Assembly: GCF_037975235.1 (NCBI RefSeq)
Contig: NZ_CP150241.1
Span: forward strand, 2,418,001-2,482,000
Direction of reading: 5' to 3'
Origin: Paenibacillus sp. FSL R5-0341
Lineage (GTDB): Bacteria > Bacillota > Bacilli > Paenibacillales > Paenibacillaceae
Length of the DNA stretch: 64,000 nucleotides
The translations under genes were made by a program, and so were the position numbers. Under the pieces are notes generated by a model, which was not told the origin of the DNA, ran no database searches, and saw nothing but the letters and a program-made list of their open reading frames with translations. This document shows positions 36,916 through 45,484 of this stretch, one piece after another. How positions within the stretch are numbered: position 1 is the stretch's first letter; each line of letters opens with the position of its first letter.

Positions 36916-37968
36916 ATGTCTGAACTGGGTCAGCAGTTAAGAGAGGCCCGGCTGCAAAAAGGGATGAGTCTTGACGATGTACAGGAAATGACAAAAATTC
37001 GCAAGAGGTATCTGGAGGCCATAGAAGCAGGAGACTACAAAGTGCTGCCGGGCAGCTTCTATGTGCGTGCTTTCATTAAAACCTATGCGGAGACCGTGGG
37101 ACTGAACCCTGATGAGCTGCTGGAGGGACACAAAAAAGACGTACCGGCAGAAGAGGCGGAAGCAACGATGGAACCGGTTATTCAGAAGCGTTCCAGCCGT
37201 CCGGTTGAGCGTAGTAATCGATGGATGTCAGTTGCACTGATGTGGACATTCCCGATTCTGATTGTTGTTTTATTGTATGCTTACGTTGTGTTGAATAAGG
37301 ATGATCCTGAGGATAACCAAGGGCTGGACTCGGTCAAAATTACAGACAGTCAGCAGCAGCCTGAGGATAAACCGGATCAACCTGCAGACAACGGACAGGC
37401 GTCTAACCCTCCTGCGACGGATTCAGGCACTGATGAGGGTACTGGTGAAGGTGACACTGGTGGTAACGGTGGTGGTGCGGACACTGAAGGACAGACGGAT
37501 GGTCAAACTGATGGCCAAACAGACGGACAGACGGGTGAAGATCAGGAAGAACCGACAGACAATTCACCTTCTACTGTAACGGTTGCAGAAGATGGGAAAT
37601 CCGGGAATATTACGAACTTCAAAGTCAACGGAAGTGCAGGTAAGCCTGTTACGGTTACGATCAAAGCAACAGGTCATAGCTGGCTGGAAGTGTACAAGGG
37701 CGAGAACTCCAGCGGAGAGAAGTTGGAATATGGTAATACAGCCGAAGGCGACAGCTTTACCTTTGAGCTGGATAGTGCAGGTATGTATATTAAGTCCGGT
37801 TACGCTGCAGCGACCACGATTGAGGTTGGTGGGCAAGTTGTAACGGATGGCAAGGCGACCAATCGGATCCGTCTGCAGCTTGGTGAAGACAGTGGCAGTA
37901 CTGCTTCTTCTACAGGTGTTGAAAATGGATCTACGGACGGTACAGAGGGTACCACTGACAGCGAATAA
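36916..37968 (+). CDS. rodZ: RodZ-like membrane-anchored HTH protein (YmfM)
   Basis: 350 residues. An XRE-type helix-turn-helix domain lies at 1-70 (LGQQLREARLQKGMSLDDVQ, IRKRYLEAIEAGDY), a single membrane helix at about 103-122 (MWTFPILIVVLLYAYVVL), a Pro/Asp/Gly-rich extracellular linker with four TDGQ repeats at about 130-215, and a DUF4115-type beta domain at about 225-325. In the RodZ family the cytosolic domain ties MreB to the membrane. Located between ymfK and pgsA as in B. subtilis. ATG 36916 follows AAGGAGGAG. Confidence 0.9.
   Translation: MSELGQQLREARLQKGMSLDDVQEMTKIRKRYLEAIEAGDYKVLPGSFYVRAFIKTYAETVGLNPDELLEGHKKDVPAEEAEATMEPVIQKRSSRPVERSNRWMSVALMWTFPILIVVLLYAYVVLNKDDPEDNQGLDSVKITDSQQQPEDKPDQPADNGQASNPPATDSGTDEGTGEGDTGGNGGGADTEGQTDGQTDGQTDGQTGEDQEEPTDNSPSTVTVAEDGKSGNITNFKVNGSAGKPVTVTIKATGHSWLEVYKGENSSGEKLEYGNTAEGDSFTFELDSAGMYIKSGYAAATTIEVGGQVVTDGKATNRIRLQLGEDSGSTASSTGVENGSTDGTEGTTDSE
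37489..37536 (+). repeat. In-frame 12-bp tandem repeat encoding GQTD
   Basis: Four GQTD-type units in the linker of the RodZ-like protein. Codons differ between units (GGACAG, GGTCAA, GGCCAA), so the repeat is old or selected at protein level. Confidence 0.75.
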
Positions 37969-38041
37969 CCGAGTCAACTGCAGGAGACAATAACGTTGTC
38001 TTAACTTGCAGTTAACTTTTGGTGAAGTGAGGTGGGTGGCT

Positions 38042-38206
38042 ATGACAGTCAGCTGGATCGTAACGGGTTTAGGCATCATTGTCAGCCTCCTGGGTTATTA
38101 CCTGACTCCAAGTGCTTGGGGTTACGGAATATTGGGTTTTGGACTTGCACATGTGCTTTTGGGTGTGCTCGATATGTTCAGACAGCCCAACCGCAGCCGC
38201 TATTAG
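38042..38206 (+). CDS. Small two-helix membrane protein
   Basis: 54 residues: WIVTGLGIIVSLLGYYL and a second hydrophobic stretch ILGFGLAHVLLGVLDMF, ending in a basic QPNRSRY tail. ATG 38042 follows GAGGTGGG at good spacing. It lies 73 bases after the rodZ-like gene and is closed by its own terminator, so a real gene is likely. I do not recognise a family. The Tyr-Tyr/Gly pattern and size suggest a membrane-associated small protein, possibly conserved next to rodZ in relatives. Confidence 0.7.
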   Translation: MTVSWIVTGLGIIVSLLGYYLTPSAWGYGILGFGLAHVLLGVLDMFRQPNRSRY

Positions 38207-38224
38207 TTGGAAGCTGGACCAGCA

Positions 38225-38270
38225 AGCATTTTTGGCAACCACCTCAAGTGGAAGCCAAAAATGCTTTTTT
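38225..38270 (+). terminator. Terminator after the small membrane protein gene
   Basis: AGCATTTTTGGC and GCCAAAAATGCT enclose CCAC/GTGG and are followed by a T run. Confidence 0.92.
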
Positions 38271-38292
38271 CTTTGTACAAAATGCCTTGAAA

Positions 38293-38323
38293 TTAGACTT
38301 TTGCTTAAGGTATCCTCTATAAT
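38293..38323 (+). promoter_or_regulatory. Probable sigma-A promoter of yajQ
   Basis: TATAAT at 38318-38323 with a weak -35 (TTAGAC at 38293, 19 bases away, or AGACTT at 38295). Confidence 0.45.
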
Positions 38324-38360
38324 GTTACAGAACATACGATTAACTGAAAGGGTGACTGGT

Positions 38361-38852
38361 TTGAGTTCAGAAAATTCATTTGATATCGTGTCCAAAATGG
38401 ACTTGCAAGAACTGACAAATGCCGTTACACAAACCGAGAAGGAAATTGGCACTCGTTATGACTTCAAGGGCAGCAAGAGCAGTCTGAAACTGGATAAGGA
38501 TGCGTTAACGATCGTATCTGATGATGAGACCAAACTCAAGGCTGTCATTGATGTGCTGCAATCCAAAATGGCAAAGCGTGGTCTACCATTGAAAAACATT
38601 GATTATGCCAAAGTAGAGCCAGCGTCTTCTGGTACAGTCCGCCAGCGTTTGAATTTCAAACAGGGGATTGATCAGGACATCGCCAAGAAAATCAATATTC
38701 TTATTCGGGACTCCAAGATGAAAGTGAAGAGTCAGATTCAGGGAGACCAGCTGCGGGTAACTGGTAAGAGTAAAAATGATTTGCAAGCAGTAATGCAGCT
38801 GTTAAACGGTGCTAACCTGCCTCTGGATTTGCAATATACAAATTTCAAGTAA
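38361..38852 (+). CDS. yajQ: YajQ family nucleotide-binding protein
   Basis: 163 residues, standard for the family: SFDIVSKMDLQELTNAVTQ, EIGTRYDFKGSKSSL and GKSKNDLQAVMQLL near the C-terminus. YajQ proteins have two RNP-like folds and bind nucleotides; some homologues bind cyclic di-GMP. TTG 38361 follows AAAGGGTG and gives the normal N-terminus; reading further upstream in frame would cross the preceding terminator. It stands as a single gene between two promoters. Confidence 0.94.
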   Translation: MSSENSFDIVSKMDLQELTNAVTQTEKEIGTRYDFKGSKSSLKLDKDALTIVSDDETKLKAVIDVLQSKMAKRGLPLKNIDYAKVEPASSGTVRQRLNFKQGIDQDIAKKINILIRDSKMKVKSQIQGDQLRVTGKSKNDLQAVMQLLNGANLPLDLQYTNFK

Positions 38853-39172
38853 TATGGCCTTTTTGTAGCAAAAGTGTTTTTTGACACGCTATTGGGCGTA
38901 TATTATACTAAGTGTGCATTGCTGGCAGTCATGCATCAAGTCCAGTCCTCATCGTTTGCTGACTTTGTGAAAAGCAGTACATCTTCTGGAAGTCACCGGA
39001 ACGTTTAAAGCGGTTTTGCTTTTGAGCGGTTGACTTTATTTTTTGCGTTTCTACATAGTGGGATCATGTTAATTTGGATTGACATTGAAACTGTACATTT
39101 CATGTTCCGGATGATGATAACGGGATTATGATGAATGTTTGGAGTAATGGAGGATATGAGGGAGGGCGTCTT
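38853..39172 (+). promoter_or_regulatory. Consensus sigma-A promoter and long leader of pgsA
   Basis: TTGACA (38881-38886), 17 bases, TATACT (38904-38909): the best sigma-A promoter in the window. The start would be near 38916, leaving about 255 bases before the pgsA GTG. This leader contains no convincing reading frame and no terminator that I can see; a second TTGACA at 39079 lacks a clear -10. The leader could hold a small RNA or control element. Confidence 0.7.
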
Positions 39173-39760
39173 GTGAATTTACCCAACCGGATTACGCTTG
39201 CACGAATTTGCTTAATCCCTTTTTTGATGGTGTTCCTGCTCGTGGATTTTCCATTTTATCCAGAGCCGCTTCAGCTTGGAAGTTTTTCGCTTCCGTATAA
39301 TCAACTGATTGCTGCTGTTATTTTTATCATCGCCGCAAGCACAGATGGAATTGACGGATACCTTGCGCGGAAAAATAACATGGTTACCAATCTGGGAAAA
39401 TTGCTTGATCCACTCGCAGACAAGCTGTTGGTCACTGCAGTATTGATCTCGCTTGTGGAGATGGGCAAGCTGGATTCCTGGATTGCAGTTGTTATTATTA
39501 GTCGTGAGTTTGCAGTTACCGGCTTGCGTCAAATTGCATTGCTGGATGGTTCGGTTGTCGCCGCCAGTGCATGGGGCAAGCTGAAAACGGTAGTGCAGAT
39601 TGTGGCGATTGTGCTGTTGCTGTTAAACAATTTCCCGTTTTCGTACACGGGTATTCACGTCGATATTATCGCGGTATGGGCTGCAGCGCTTATTACCATC
39701 TGGTCGGGTATCGATTACTTTATCAAAAACAAAAACCTGCTTCATTTAACAAAAGCATAA
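39173..39760 (+). CDS. pgsA: Phosphatidylglycerophosphate synthase
   Basis: Transfers the phosphatidyl group from CDP-diacylglycerol to glycerol-3-phosphate, the committed step to phosphatidylglycerol. The 195-residue integral membrane protein has LPNRITLARICLIPF at the N-terminus and the CDP-alcohol phosphotransferase motif DGIDGYLARKNNMVTNLG followed by LLDPLADKL near 60-90. Several hydrophobic helices follow. GTG 39173 lies behind GGGAGGGCG; ATG 39128 would add 15 unlikely residues. It stands before cinA and recA as in B. subtilis. Confidence 0.96.
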   Translation: MNLPNRITLARICLIPFLMVFLLVDFPFYPEPLQLGSFSLPYNQLIAAVIFIIAASTDGIDGYLARKNNMVTNLGKLLDPLADKLLVTAVLISLVEMGKLDSWIAVVIISREFAVTGLRQIALLDGSVVAASAWGKLKTVVQIVAIVLLLLNNFPFSYTGIHVDIIAVWAAALITIWSGIDYFIKNKNLLHLTKA

Positions 39761-39804
39761 TGGTTTGCTGTTAAAATGGGTAATCAAGAAGGAAGCATTG
39801 GGTC

Positions 39805-39835
39805 AAGGGCAATAGGAATTTATCCTATTGCCCTT
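39805..39835 (+). terminator. Hairpin between pgsA and cinA
   Basis: AAGGGCAATAGGA and TCCTATTGCCCTT form a perfect 13-bp stem. Only three T at its foot, so it may be a partial terminator or processing site. Confidence 0.65.
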
Positions 39836-39868
39836 TGATCACTCACCACGTGTACAGGAGGATGCTCA

Positions 39869-41125
39869 ATGAAGGCAGAAATCATTGCAGTTGGCACAGA
39901 GCTACTGCTTGGACAAATCGTCAATACCAATGCCAGATACCTATCCCGTGAATTGGCTGCGATGGGGATCGATGTATATTTCCAAACGGTGGTTGGGGAC
40001 AACCTGAATCGGCTCAGTGAAGCCATTCGCATTGCGCAGGGTCGTGCAGACGTTATTTTATTTTCCGGCGGCATTGGGCCTACCCAAGATGATCTGACCA
40101 AGGATGCGCTTGCAGCTGTTCTTAATCGGAAATTGCATATCGATCGAATGGCTATGGACAAAATCGAGAGCTTTTTCAGAGATCGTAATGTGGATATGAC
40201 AGAGAATAACCGACGTCAGGCGATCGTTATTGATGGTGGCACACCTCTGGCTAATGAAACGGGCCTTGCGGCAGGAAATGCGATCTCTGACAATGATAAA
40301 TATTATGTTGTGATGCCTGGACCACCTAAAGAGCTGATTCCAATGTTTGAACAAGAAGTCAAGCCTTGGCTGTTCCAGCATGTACTTACAGAAGAGATGC
40401 CGATCTACTCCCGAATGCTCAAATTCGCAGGTATTGGTGAATCTGCTCTGGAGGATCGACTTCTGGACCTGATTGACGCGCAGACAGACCCTACGATTGC
40501 TCCTTACGCGAGCGAAGGCGAAGTTACAGTACGTGTCTCCACCAAGGCCGCGAGTGAGGGAGAGGCGAAGCTGAAGCTGGATGCGATGGAAGTCCAGATT
40601 CGGGAACGTTTGACAGAACATCTCTACGCGAACGAGGATGTGCCTATAGAGTACACCATTGTAACTATGATGTCTGACATGGGTCTGACGCTTAGCGCAG
40701 CGGAGAGCTGTACAGGAGGGCTTGTCATGCAAAGTCTGACTTCTGTACCCGGAAGTGCTTCGATGCTTAAAGGCGGAATTGTGTGTTACTCCAATGAAAT
40801 TAAAGAAAAGCTGCTGAATGTGCCTCATGATTACCTGGAAGGTGAAGATGCGCCTGGCGCGGTAAGTCCAGAGGTTGCTAAAGTGCTTGCTGAGCAGATC
40901 CGCATGATTGGTGATGCTGATTTTGGCCTGGCCGTTACCGGTGTGGCTGGACCGGGATATTCGGAACGCAAGCCACCTGGACTTGTCTTCATCGCTCTTG
41001 CTGAACGTGGAAAAGAGACGGAAATTCATGAGCTGCGCATCAATGGTAATCGTGAGACGGTTCGCATTCGTTCAGCTAAAGCGATTCTCTATCGCTTATG
41101 GCAAAAACTTGTGGCAATGGATTGA
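39869..41125 (+). CDS. cinA: Competence/damage-inducible protein CinA (NMN amidohydrolase family)
   Basis: 418 residues. The N-terminal molybdopterin-binding (MoCF) domain has EIIAVGTELLLGQIVNTN and SGGIGPTQDDLTKD; it is linked to pyrophosphatase activity in some homologues. The C-terminal CinA domain from about 260 has LSAAESCTGGL and GLAVTGVAGPG, the nicotinamide mononucleotide deamidase signature. ATG 39869 follows AGGAGG. It lies just upstream of recA, as in Bacillus and Streptococcus, where the genes are linked to competence; a strong terminator separates them here. Confidence 0.95.
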   Translation: MKAEIIAVGTELLLGQIVNTNARYLSRELAAMGIDVYFQTVVGDNLNRLSEAIRIAQGRADVILFSGGIGPTQDDLTKDALAAVLNRKLHIDRMAMDKIESFFRDRNVDMTENNRRQAIVIDGGTPLANETGLAAGNAISDNDKYYVVMPGPPKELIPMFEQEVKPWLFQHVLTEEMPIYSRMLKFAGIGESALEDRLLDLIDAQTDPTIAPYASEGEVTVRVSTKAASEGEAKLKLDAMEVQIRERLTEHLYANEDVPIEYTIVTMMSDMGLTLSAAESCTGGLVMQSLTSVPGSASMLKGGIVCYSNEIKEKLLNVPHDYLEGEDAPGAVSPEVAKVLAEQIRMIGDADFGLAVTGVAGPGYSERKPPGLVFIALAERGKETEIHELRINGNRETVRIRSAKAILYRLWQKLVAMD

Positions 41126-41184
41126 TTAGTTAACCACATGGATTGCATTTGCAGTTCCAAGCAAGTATAATTAAGGAAGACGGA

Positions 41185-41230
41185 AGAACCGTAGAATTAG
41201 GCTTTACAGCCTTGTTTACGGTTCTTTTTT
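41185..41230 (+). terminator. Terminator after cinA
   Basis: AGAACCGTA and TACGGTTCT enclose an AGGCT/AGCCT inner hairpin and are followed by a T run. It isolates recA from cinA transcription. Confidence 0.93.
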
Positions 41231-41285
41231 CTGTTTAATGGAAAGTTTCTTTGAGGAAGAGGCGCCTCGGCCTTTACAAAAAAAA

Positions 41286-41299
41286 CGAATGTATGTTCG
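41286..41299 (+). promoter_or_regulatory. SOS (LexA) box of recA
   Basis: CGAATGTATGTTCG matches CGAAC-N4-GTTCG with one change. It sits ten bases before the -35 of the recA promoter. Confidence 0.85.
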
Positions 41300-41308
41300 A
41301 AAAAAAGC

Positions 41309-41337
41309 TTGGCAAACGTGTTAAAACAAGGTATCAT
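41309..41337 (+). promoter_or_regulatory. Sigma-A promoter of recA
   Basis: TTGGCA (41309-41314), 17 bases, TATCAT (41332-41337). Confidence 0.75.
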
Positions 41338-41368
41338 TATCTTATAAACAGTAAAGGGTGTGAGCTTA

Positions 41369-42433
41369 TTGTCAGACCGTCGTGCCGCGCTTGATATGGC
41401 GCTCCGTCAAATAGAGAAGCAATTTGGTAAAGGATCCATCATGAAACTGGGTGAGTCCACTCATATGAACGTGGAAATTATTCCCAGTGGTTCCTTGGCT
41501 TTGGATATTGCATTAGGAACAGGCGGCTTGCCTAAAGGCCGTATTGTTGAAATATATGGACCTGAATCTTCAGGTAAAACAACTGTTGCATTGCATGCGA
41601 TTGCTGAAGTACAACGTGTTGGTGGACAAGCAGCATTTATCGATGCCGAGCATGCTCTTGATCCTCAATATGCAAGCAAATTGGGTGTTAACATTGACGA
41701 ATTGCTTCTATCTCAGCCAGATACGGGTGAGCAAGGGCTGGAAATTGCAGAAGCTCTTGTACGCAGTGGTGCAGTAGATATCGTGGTTATTGACTCCGTA
41801 GCTGCATTGGTTCCAAAAGCAGAGATTGAAGGCGAAATGGGTGATTCACACGTCGGTTTGCAAGCGCGTTTGATGTCTCAGGCGCTACGTAAATTGTCTG
41901 GTGCAATCAGCAAATCCAAAACAATTGCAATCTTCATCAACCAGCTTCGTGAGAAAGTCGGCGTTATGTTTGGTAACCCGGAAACAACACCTGGTGGTCG
42001 TGCTCTGAAGTTTTATTCCACAGTACGTCTGGATGTACGTCGTATTGAGAGTATCAAATCAGGCAATGACATGATTGGTAACCGTACTCGTATTAAAGTT
42101 GTGAAAAACAAAGTAGCACCTCCGTTTAAACAAGCGGAAGTGGATATCATGTACGGTGAGGGTATCTCGAGAGAAGGCAGTATCATTGACATTGGTACAG
42201 AGCTGGACATCGTTAATAAAAGTGGTGCATGGTACTCATACGAAGGCGAGCGTTTAGGACAAGGACGTGAGAACGCGAAGCAGTTCATGAAAGAGCATAA
42301 AGACATTGCTGAAATCATTGAACAAAAAATTCGTGTAGCTAGTAACTTGACTACTGCAGTTCCTGCGCCAACTAGTGAAGAGCAACAAAAAGAAGCAGAA
42401 GAAGAACAAGAACTGTTTGAAATCAACGAGTAA
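41369..42433 (+). CDS. recA: Recombinase RecA
   Basis: Forms filaments on single-stranded DNA, drives strand exchange and triggers LexA self-cleavage. It has 354 residues. Walker [10 protein letters not shown] lies near residue 65, followed by [28 protein letters not shown] and the L2-loop segment [19 protein letters not shown], with an acidic C-terminal tail. TTG 41369 ([13 protein letters not shown]) is eight bases after AAAGGGTG; GTG 41360 sits on the ribosome site itself. An SOS box and promoter precede it, and recX follows after 297 bases. Confidence 0.98.
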   Translation: MSDRRAALDMALRQIEKQFGKGSIMKLGESTHMNVEIIPSGSLALDIALGTGGLPKGRIVEIYGPESSGKTTVALHAIAEVQRVGGQAAFIDAEHALDPQYASKLGVNIDELLLSQPDTGEQGLEIAEALVRSGAVDIVVIDSVAALVPKAEIEGEMGDSHVGLQARLMSQALRKLSGAISKSKTIAIFINQLREKVGVMFGNPETTPGGRALKFYSTVRLDVRRIESIKSGNDMIGNRTRIKVVKNKVAPPFKQAEVDIMYGEGISREGSIIDIGTELDIVNKSGAWYSYEGERLGQGRENAKQFMKEHKDIAEIIEQKIRVASNLTTAVPAPTSEEQQKEAEEEQELFEINE

Positions 42434-42443
42434 TCCTCCCAAA

Positions 42444-42462
42444 CCCTCCCTTGTGGGGAGGG
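42444..42462 (+). promoter_or_regulatory. Short GC-rich hairpin after recA
   Basis: CCCTCCC-TTGTG-GGGAGGG without a T run. The following bases (GAGGGC...GCCCTC, CGGAG...CTCCG) allow alternative stems with the same region. Confidence 0.6.
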
Positions 42463-42555
42463 CCCGGAGGGAGTTGCCCTCTGGACTCCGTAAACTTGCC
42501 TGATTGAGTTTGGCTCGATCTGGATAAGGAATTATGGTGGGAGTGCTCTCGCTGT

Positions 42556-42591
42556 CCAACAGCCCCTGTCCTAGTGGACAGGGGCTGTTGG
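42556..42591 (+). promoter_or_regulatory. Perfect 16-bp hairpin between recA and recX
   Basis: CCAACAGCCCCTGTCC and its exact complement around a TAGT loop. There is no T run after it, so it is not a classical terminator on either strand. It could block exonucleases or bind a protein. Confidence 0.75.
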
Positions 42592-42622
42592 CACGCTGAC
42601 TGTCAGAGGTGACTGTGGAGAT

Positions 42623-42650
42623 AAAGGCCGGGCTGAGTTCCCGGCCTTTT
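42623..42650 (+). terminator. Terminator before recX
   Basis: AAAGGCCGGG and CCCGGCCTTT form a perfect 10-bp stem around CTGAGTT, then TTGTGTT. It probably ends recA transcripts. Confidence 0.8.
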
Positions 42651-42730
42651 GTGTTAGCGTCCGCTGTTTTCTTGTTAAGATGTGCTTAGTATAGTTAGCA
42701 TGAAAATGTGTTATGAAAGGGGAGACCTGA

Positions 42731-43468
42731 ATGGATCAACATGACGAGGATTTATATGAAGAAGCAGAACGGGATGGCCTCTCCCAATTTCCAGACAACG
42801 AAGAACTTACCATTACACGGGTAGAACGCACGAAGAGCAGGCAAGCTCGTTATCGAATTACTTTTGGCATCCACTCCATTACGGTTCTTGAAGATGTGAT
42901 GATTAAATACAGGATGACGCAAGGCAATACGTTTATGAAGAAGGATCTGGAGGAAATCATCGTAGCGGACGAGCGACAGCGGACGTATGCACAGTCTCTG
43001 CGCTTTCTGGAGCATAAGCCGCGTACACGTCATGAATTAAGTCAGAAACTTCGTCAGAAGGAGTTTGCTGCGCCTTTGATTGAAGAGGCGCTGGATCGGC
43101 TTGAGCGAGAGAACCTGGTGGATGACGATCTATTTGCGAAGGAATGGACAAGACAGCGTATGGAGGGCAAGCGGAAGGGAAAACTGTGGATAAGGCAAGA
43201 GCTGCGTCAAAAGGGCATTGCCAATGATCTCATTGTTGAAGCACTCGAAGGTGTAAGTGCGGATGCGGAATTTGAGACTGCTTTGAGCGCAGGACGCAAA
43301 AAATGGAATCAGGTCAAAGGGGACGTCAAAGAGAAGAAACATAAAACGCTTCCCTTCCTGATGAGACGTGGTTTTTCAATGGATATGGTGCGCCGGGTCG
43401 TGAATTGTTTAATTGAAGAAGATGAGGCTGTGGACCCTGAAGATGACGAAGCGTTGTTATGGGATTAG
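42731..43468 (+). CDS. recX: Recombination regulatory protein RecX
   Basis: Modulator of RecA filaments. 245 residues. An acidic extension of about 20 residues (DEDLYEEAERDG) precedes the RecX core of three-helix repeats: ALRFLEHKPRTRHEL-type sequence near residue 95, ALDRLERENLVDDDLFAKEW near 122, and the final repeat RRGFSMDMVRRVV. The C-terminus is also acidic. ATG 42731 follows AAGGGGAGA. It lies after recA but is separated from it by at least one terminator, so it may be transcribed separately. Confidence 0.93.
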   Translation: MDQHDEDLYEEAERDGLSQFPDNEELTITRVERTKSRQARYRITFGIHSITVLEDVMIKYRMTQGNTFMKKDLEEIIVADERQRTYAQSLRFLEHKPRTRHELSQKLRQKEFAAPLIEEALDRLERENLVDDDLFAKEWTRQRMEGKRKGKLWIRQELRQKGIANDLIVEALEGVSADAEFETALSAGRKKWNQVKGDVKEKKHKTLPFLMRRGFSMDMVRRVVNCLIEEDEAVDPEDDEALLWD

Positions 43469-43778
43469 CAGACTGGAGTCTCTATACTGCATTCTCTTGA
43501 CAATTTCTTTCGTCAAATACTAAAATGGACATGAGTCTGTAAGAAATGGACAACCCTTTTTCCTTCCAAAAAAGCGGTTTCGGTTTCTTAAGATTTATAC
43601 CATTCTTAATTATGGGTTCGCTGGAAACAGTGAATAGTACGTGGAAACATGTACATGTGAAATGAAAATCGGCGGGGGATCGCCGTGAGTATTCGTTATT
43701 CCCAAAAATATGTAAGGTTTGAAAACTGCAAATTAACCCAAGGAATGCCTTGGAGGAACCAACGAGGAGGTGAACAGT
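43469..43778 (+). promoter_or_regulatory. Promoter region of rny
   Basis: TTGACA (43497-43502), 18 bases, TAAAAT (43521-43526). The remaining 250 bases of leader hold no gene or recognised RNA element that I can see. Confidence 0.6.
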
Positions 43779-45320
43779 ATGGAACCTGCAATCATGATCG
43801 CTCTCGTTGTGGCCGCGCTAATCATTGGGTTCGGAGTAGGATATTTTATTCGCAAATCTCTTGCAGAGGCTAAAATCTCTAGTGCGGAACAAGCTGCCGT
43901 ACAAATCGTGGAGAACGCGAAGAAAGAGGCAGAAGCACTGAAGAAAGAAACGGTGCTGGAAGCGAAGGATGAAATCCATCGCATTCGTGCTGAAGCTGAA
44001 AAAGACACTCGTGAACGTCGGAACGAAATTCAACGACAAGAAAGACGATTGTTGCAAAAAGAAGAGTCGCTGGATAAAAAATTGGAATCACTCGAACGTA
44101 AAGAAGAGCAAGTGGCTAACAAAGAGAAACGAATTGATGAGACACAGCAGCAGATCGAAATGATCTACAAAAACCAGGTGACGGAACTGGAACGTATATC
44201 TAACCTCACTATGGAAGACGCACGCAGTATCATACTGTCCAACGTAGAACAGGAAGTTCGTCATGAGACGGCTCAAATGATCAAGGACATTGAACAACAA
44301 GCGAAGGAAGAAGCGGACAAAAAGTCCCGCGAGATTATTACACTCGCCATCCAACGTTGTGCGGCTGACCACGTAGCGGAAACAACGGTATCTGTTGTTA
44401 CCCTGCCAAATGAAGAAATGAAAGGCCGGATTATCGGTCGTGAAGGACGTAACATCCGTGCGCTTGAAACCCTTACAGGGATTGACCTCATTATCGATGA
44501 TACGCCAGAAGCTGTTATTCTGTCGGGCTTTGACCCGATTCGCCGTGAGATCGCCCGTACTGCCCTGGAGAAACTGGTGGCTGATGGACGTATTCACCCG
44601 GCACGGATTGAAGAGATGGTTGAGAAATCCCGCAAAGAAGTGGATGAGCGCATCCGTGAATACGGTGAGCAAGCTACCTTTGAAGTGGGCGTGCATGGTC
44701 TGCATCCGGATCTGATCAAAATTTTGGGCCGGTTGAAGTTCCGTACAAGTTACGGTCAGAACGTCTTGAAACATTCCATGGAAGTCGCTTATCTGGCTGG
44801 ACTGATGGCTGGCGAACTCGGAGAAGACGTAACTCTGGCAAGACGTGCAGGTCTATTGCATGACATCGGTAAAGCGCTGGATCACGAAGTGGAAGGATCA
44901 CACGTCGAAATTGGCGTGGAACTGGCGAAGAAATACAAAGAACATCCGGTTGTAATCAACAGTATCGCGTCCCATCACGGAGATTGTGAAGCGACTTCGG
45001 TCATTGCCATGTTGGTTGGCGCAGCAGATGCGCTCTCCGCAGCAAGACCAGGCGCACGCCGCGAAACGCTGGAAACGTATATCAAACGACTGGAGAAGCT
45101 GGAAGAGATTTCGGAATCCTTCGAAGGTGTCGAGAAATCGTATGCCATTCAGGCCGGACGCGAAGTTCGCGTTATGGTACAGCCTGAGAAGATCGATGAT
45201 GCTGAAGCCTTCCGCTTAGCCCGTGACATTACGAAGATGATTGAGAATGAACTCGACTATCCGGGTCACATCAAAGTCACCGTCATCCGGGAAACACGTG
45301 CGGTTGAATACGCAAAATAG
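43779..45320 (+). CDS. rny: Ribonuclease Y
   Basis: Membrane-anchored endoribonuclease that starts mRNA decay. 513 residues. An N-terminal membrane helix lies at about 3-22 ([18 protein letters not shown]), followed by a long charged coiled coil to about 200, a KH domain ([19 protein letters not shown]) near 215-270, and an HD domain with [17 protein letters not shown] near 360. ATG 43779 follows GAGGAGGTG; GTG 43770 lies within that site. It precedes ymdB as in B. subtilis. In that organism pbpX lies between recA and rny; it is absent here. Confidence 0.97.
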   Translation: MEPAIMIALVVAALIIGFGVGYFIRKSLAEAKISSAEQAAVQIVENAKKEAEALKKETVLEAKDEIHRIRAEAEKDTRERRNEIQRQERRLLQKEESLDKKLESLERKEEQVANKEKRIDETQQQIEMIYKNQVTELERISNLTMEDARSIILSNVEQEVRHETAQMIKDIEQQAKEEADKKSREIITLAIQRCAADHVAETTVSVVTLPNEEMKGRIIGREGRNIRALETLTGIDLIIDDTPEAVILSGFDPIRREIARTALEKLVADGRIHPARIEEMVEKSRKEVDERIREYGEQATFEVGVHGLHPDLIKILGRLKFRTSYGQNVLKHSMEVAYLAGLMAGELGEDVTLARRAGLLHDIGKALDHEVEGSHVEIGVELAKKYKEHPVVINSIASHHGDCEATSVIAMLVGAADALSAARPGARRETLETYIKRLEKLEEISESFEGVEKSYAIQAGREVRVMVQPEKIDDAEAFRLARDITKMIENELDYPGHIKVTVIRETRAVEYAK

Positions 45321-45328
45321 AGCATTAC

Positions 45329-45361
45329 GGAAAAGTGGCCGCAGTAGTGGGCCACTTTTCC
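45329..45361 (+). terminator. Hairpin after rny
   Basis: GGAAAAGTGGCC and GGCCACTTTTCC form a perfect 12-bp stem. Only short T stretches follow, so it may terminate partially. Confidence 0.7.
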
Positions 45362-45484
45362 TGTTGATAGCCTGTTAAAAGGCTTTTTGTACGAACTACA
45401 CATTATGTAGCATGAGATAGAGTCCTGCAAAGGTTCAACATTTGAAGTAAAAGGACTTTGCAGGAATTGAGGAGGCAGTAATCA

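Noticed and set aside
39079-39110. Second sigma-A promoter for pgsA (TTGACA at 39079)
   Set aside because: No acceptable -10 at 16-18 bases downstream.
40058-41029. 323-codon minus-strand frame inside cinA
   Set aside because: Complement of the conserved CinA domains; no family resemblance.
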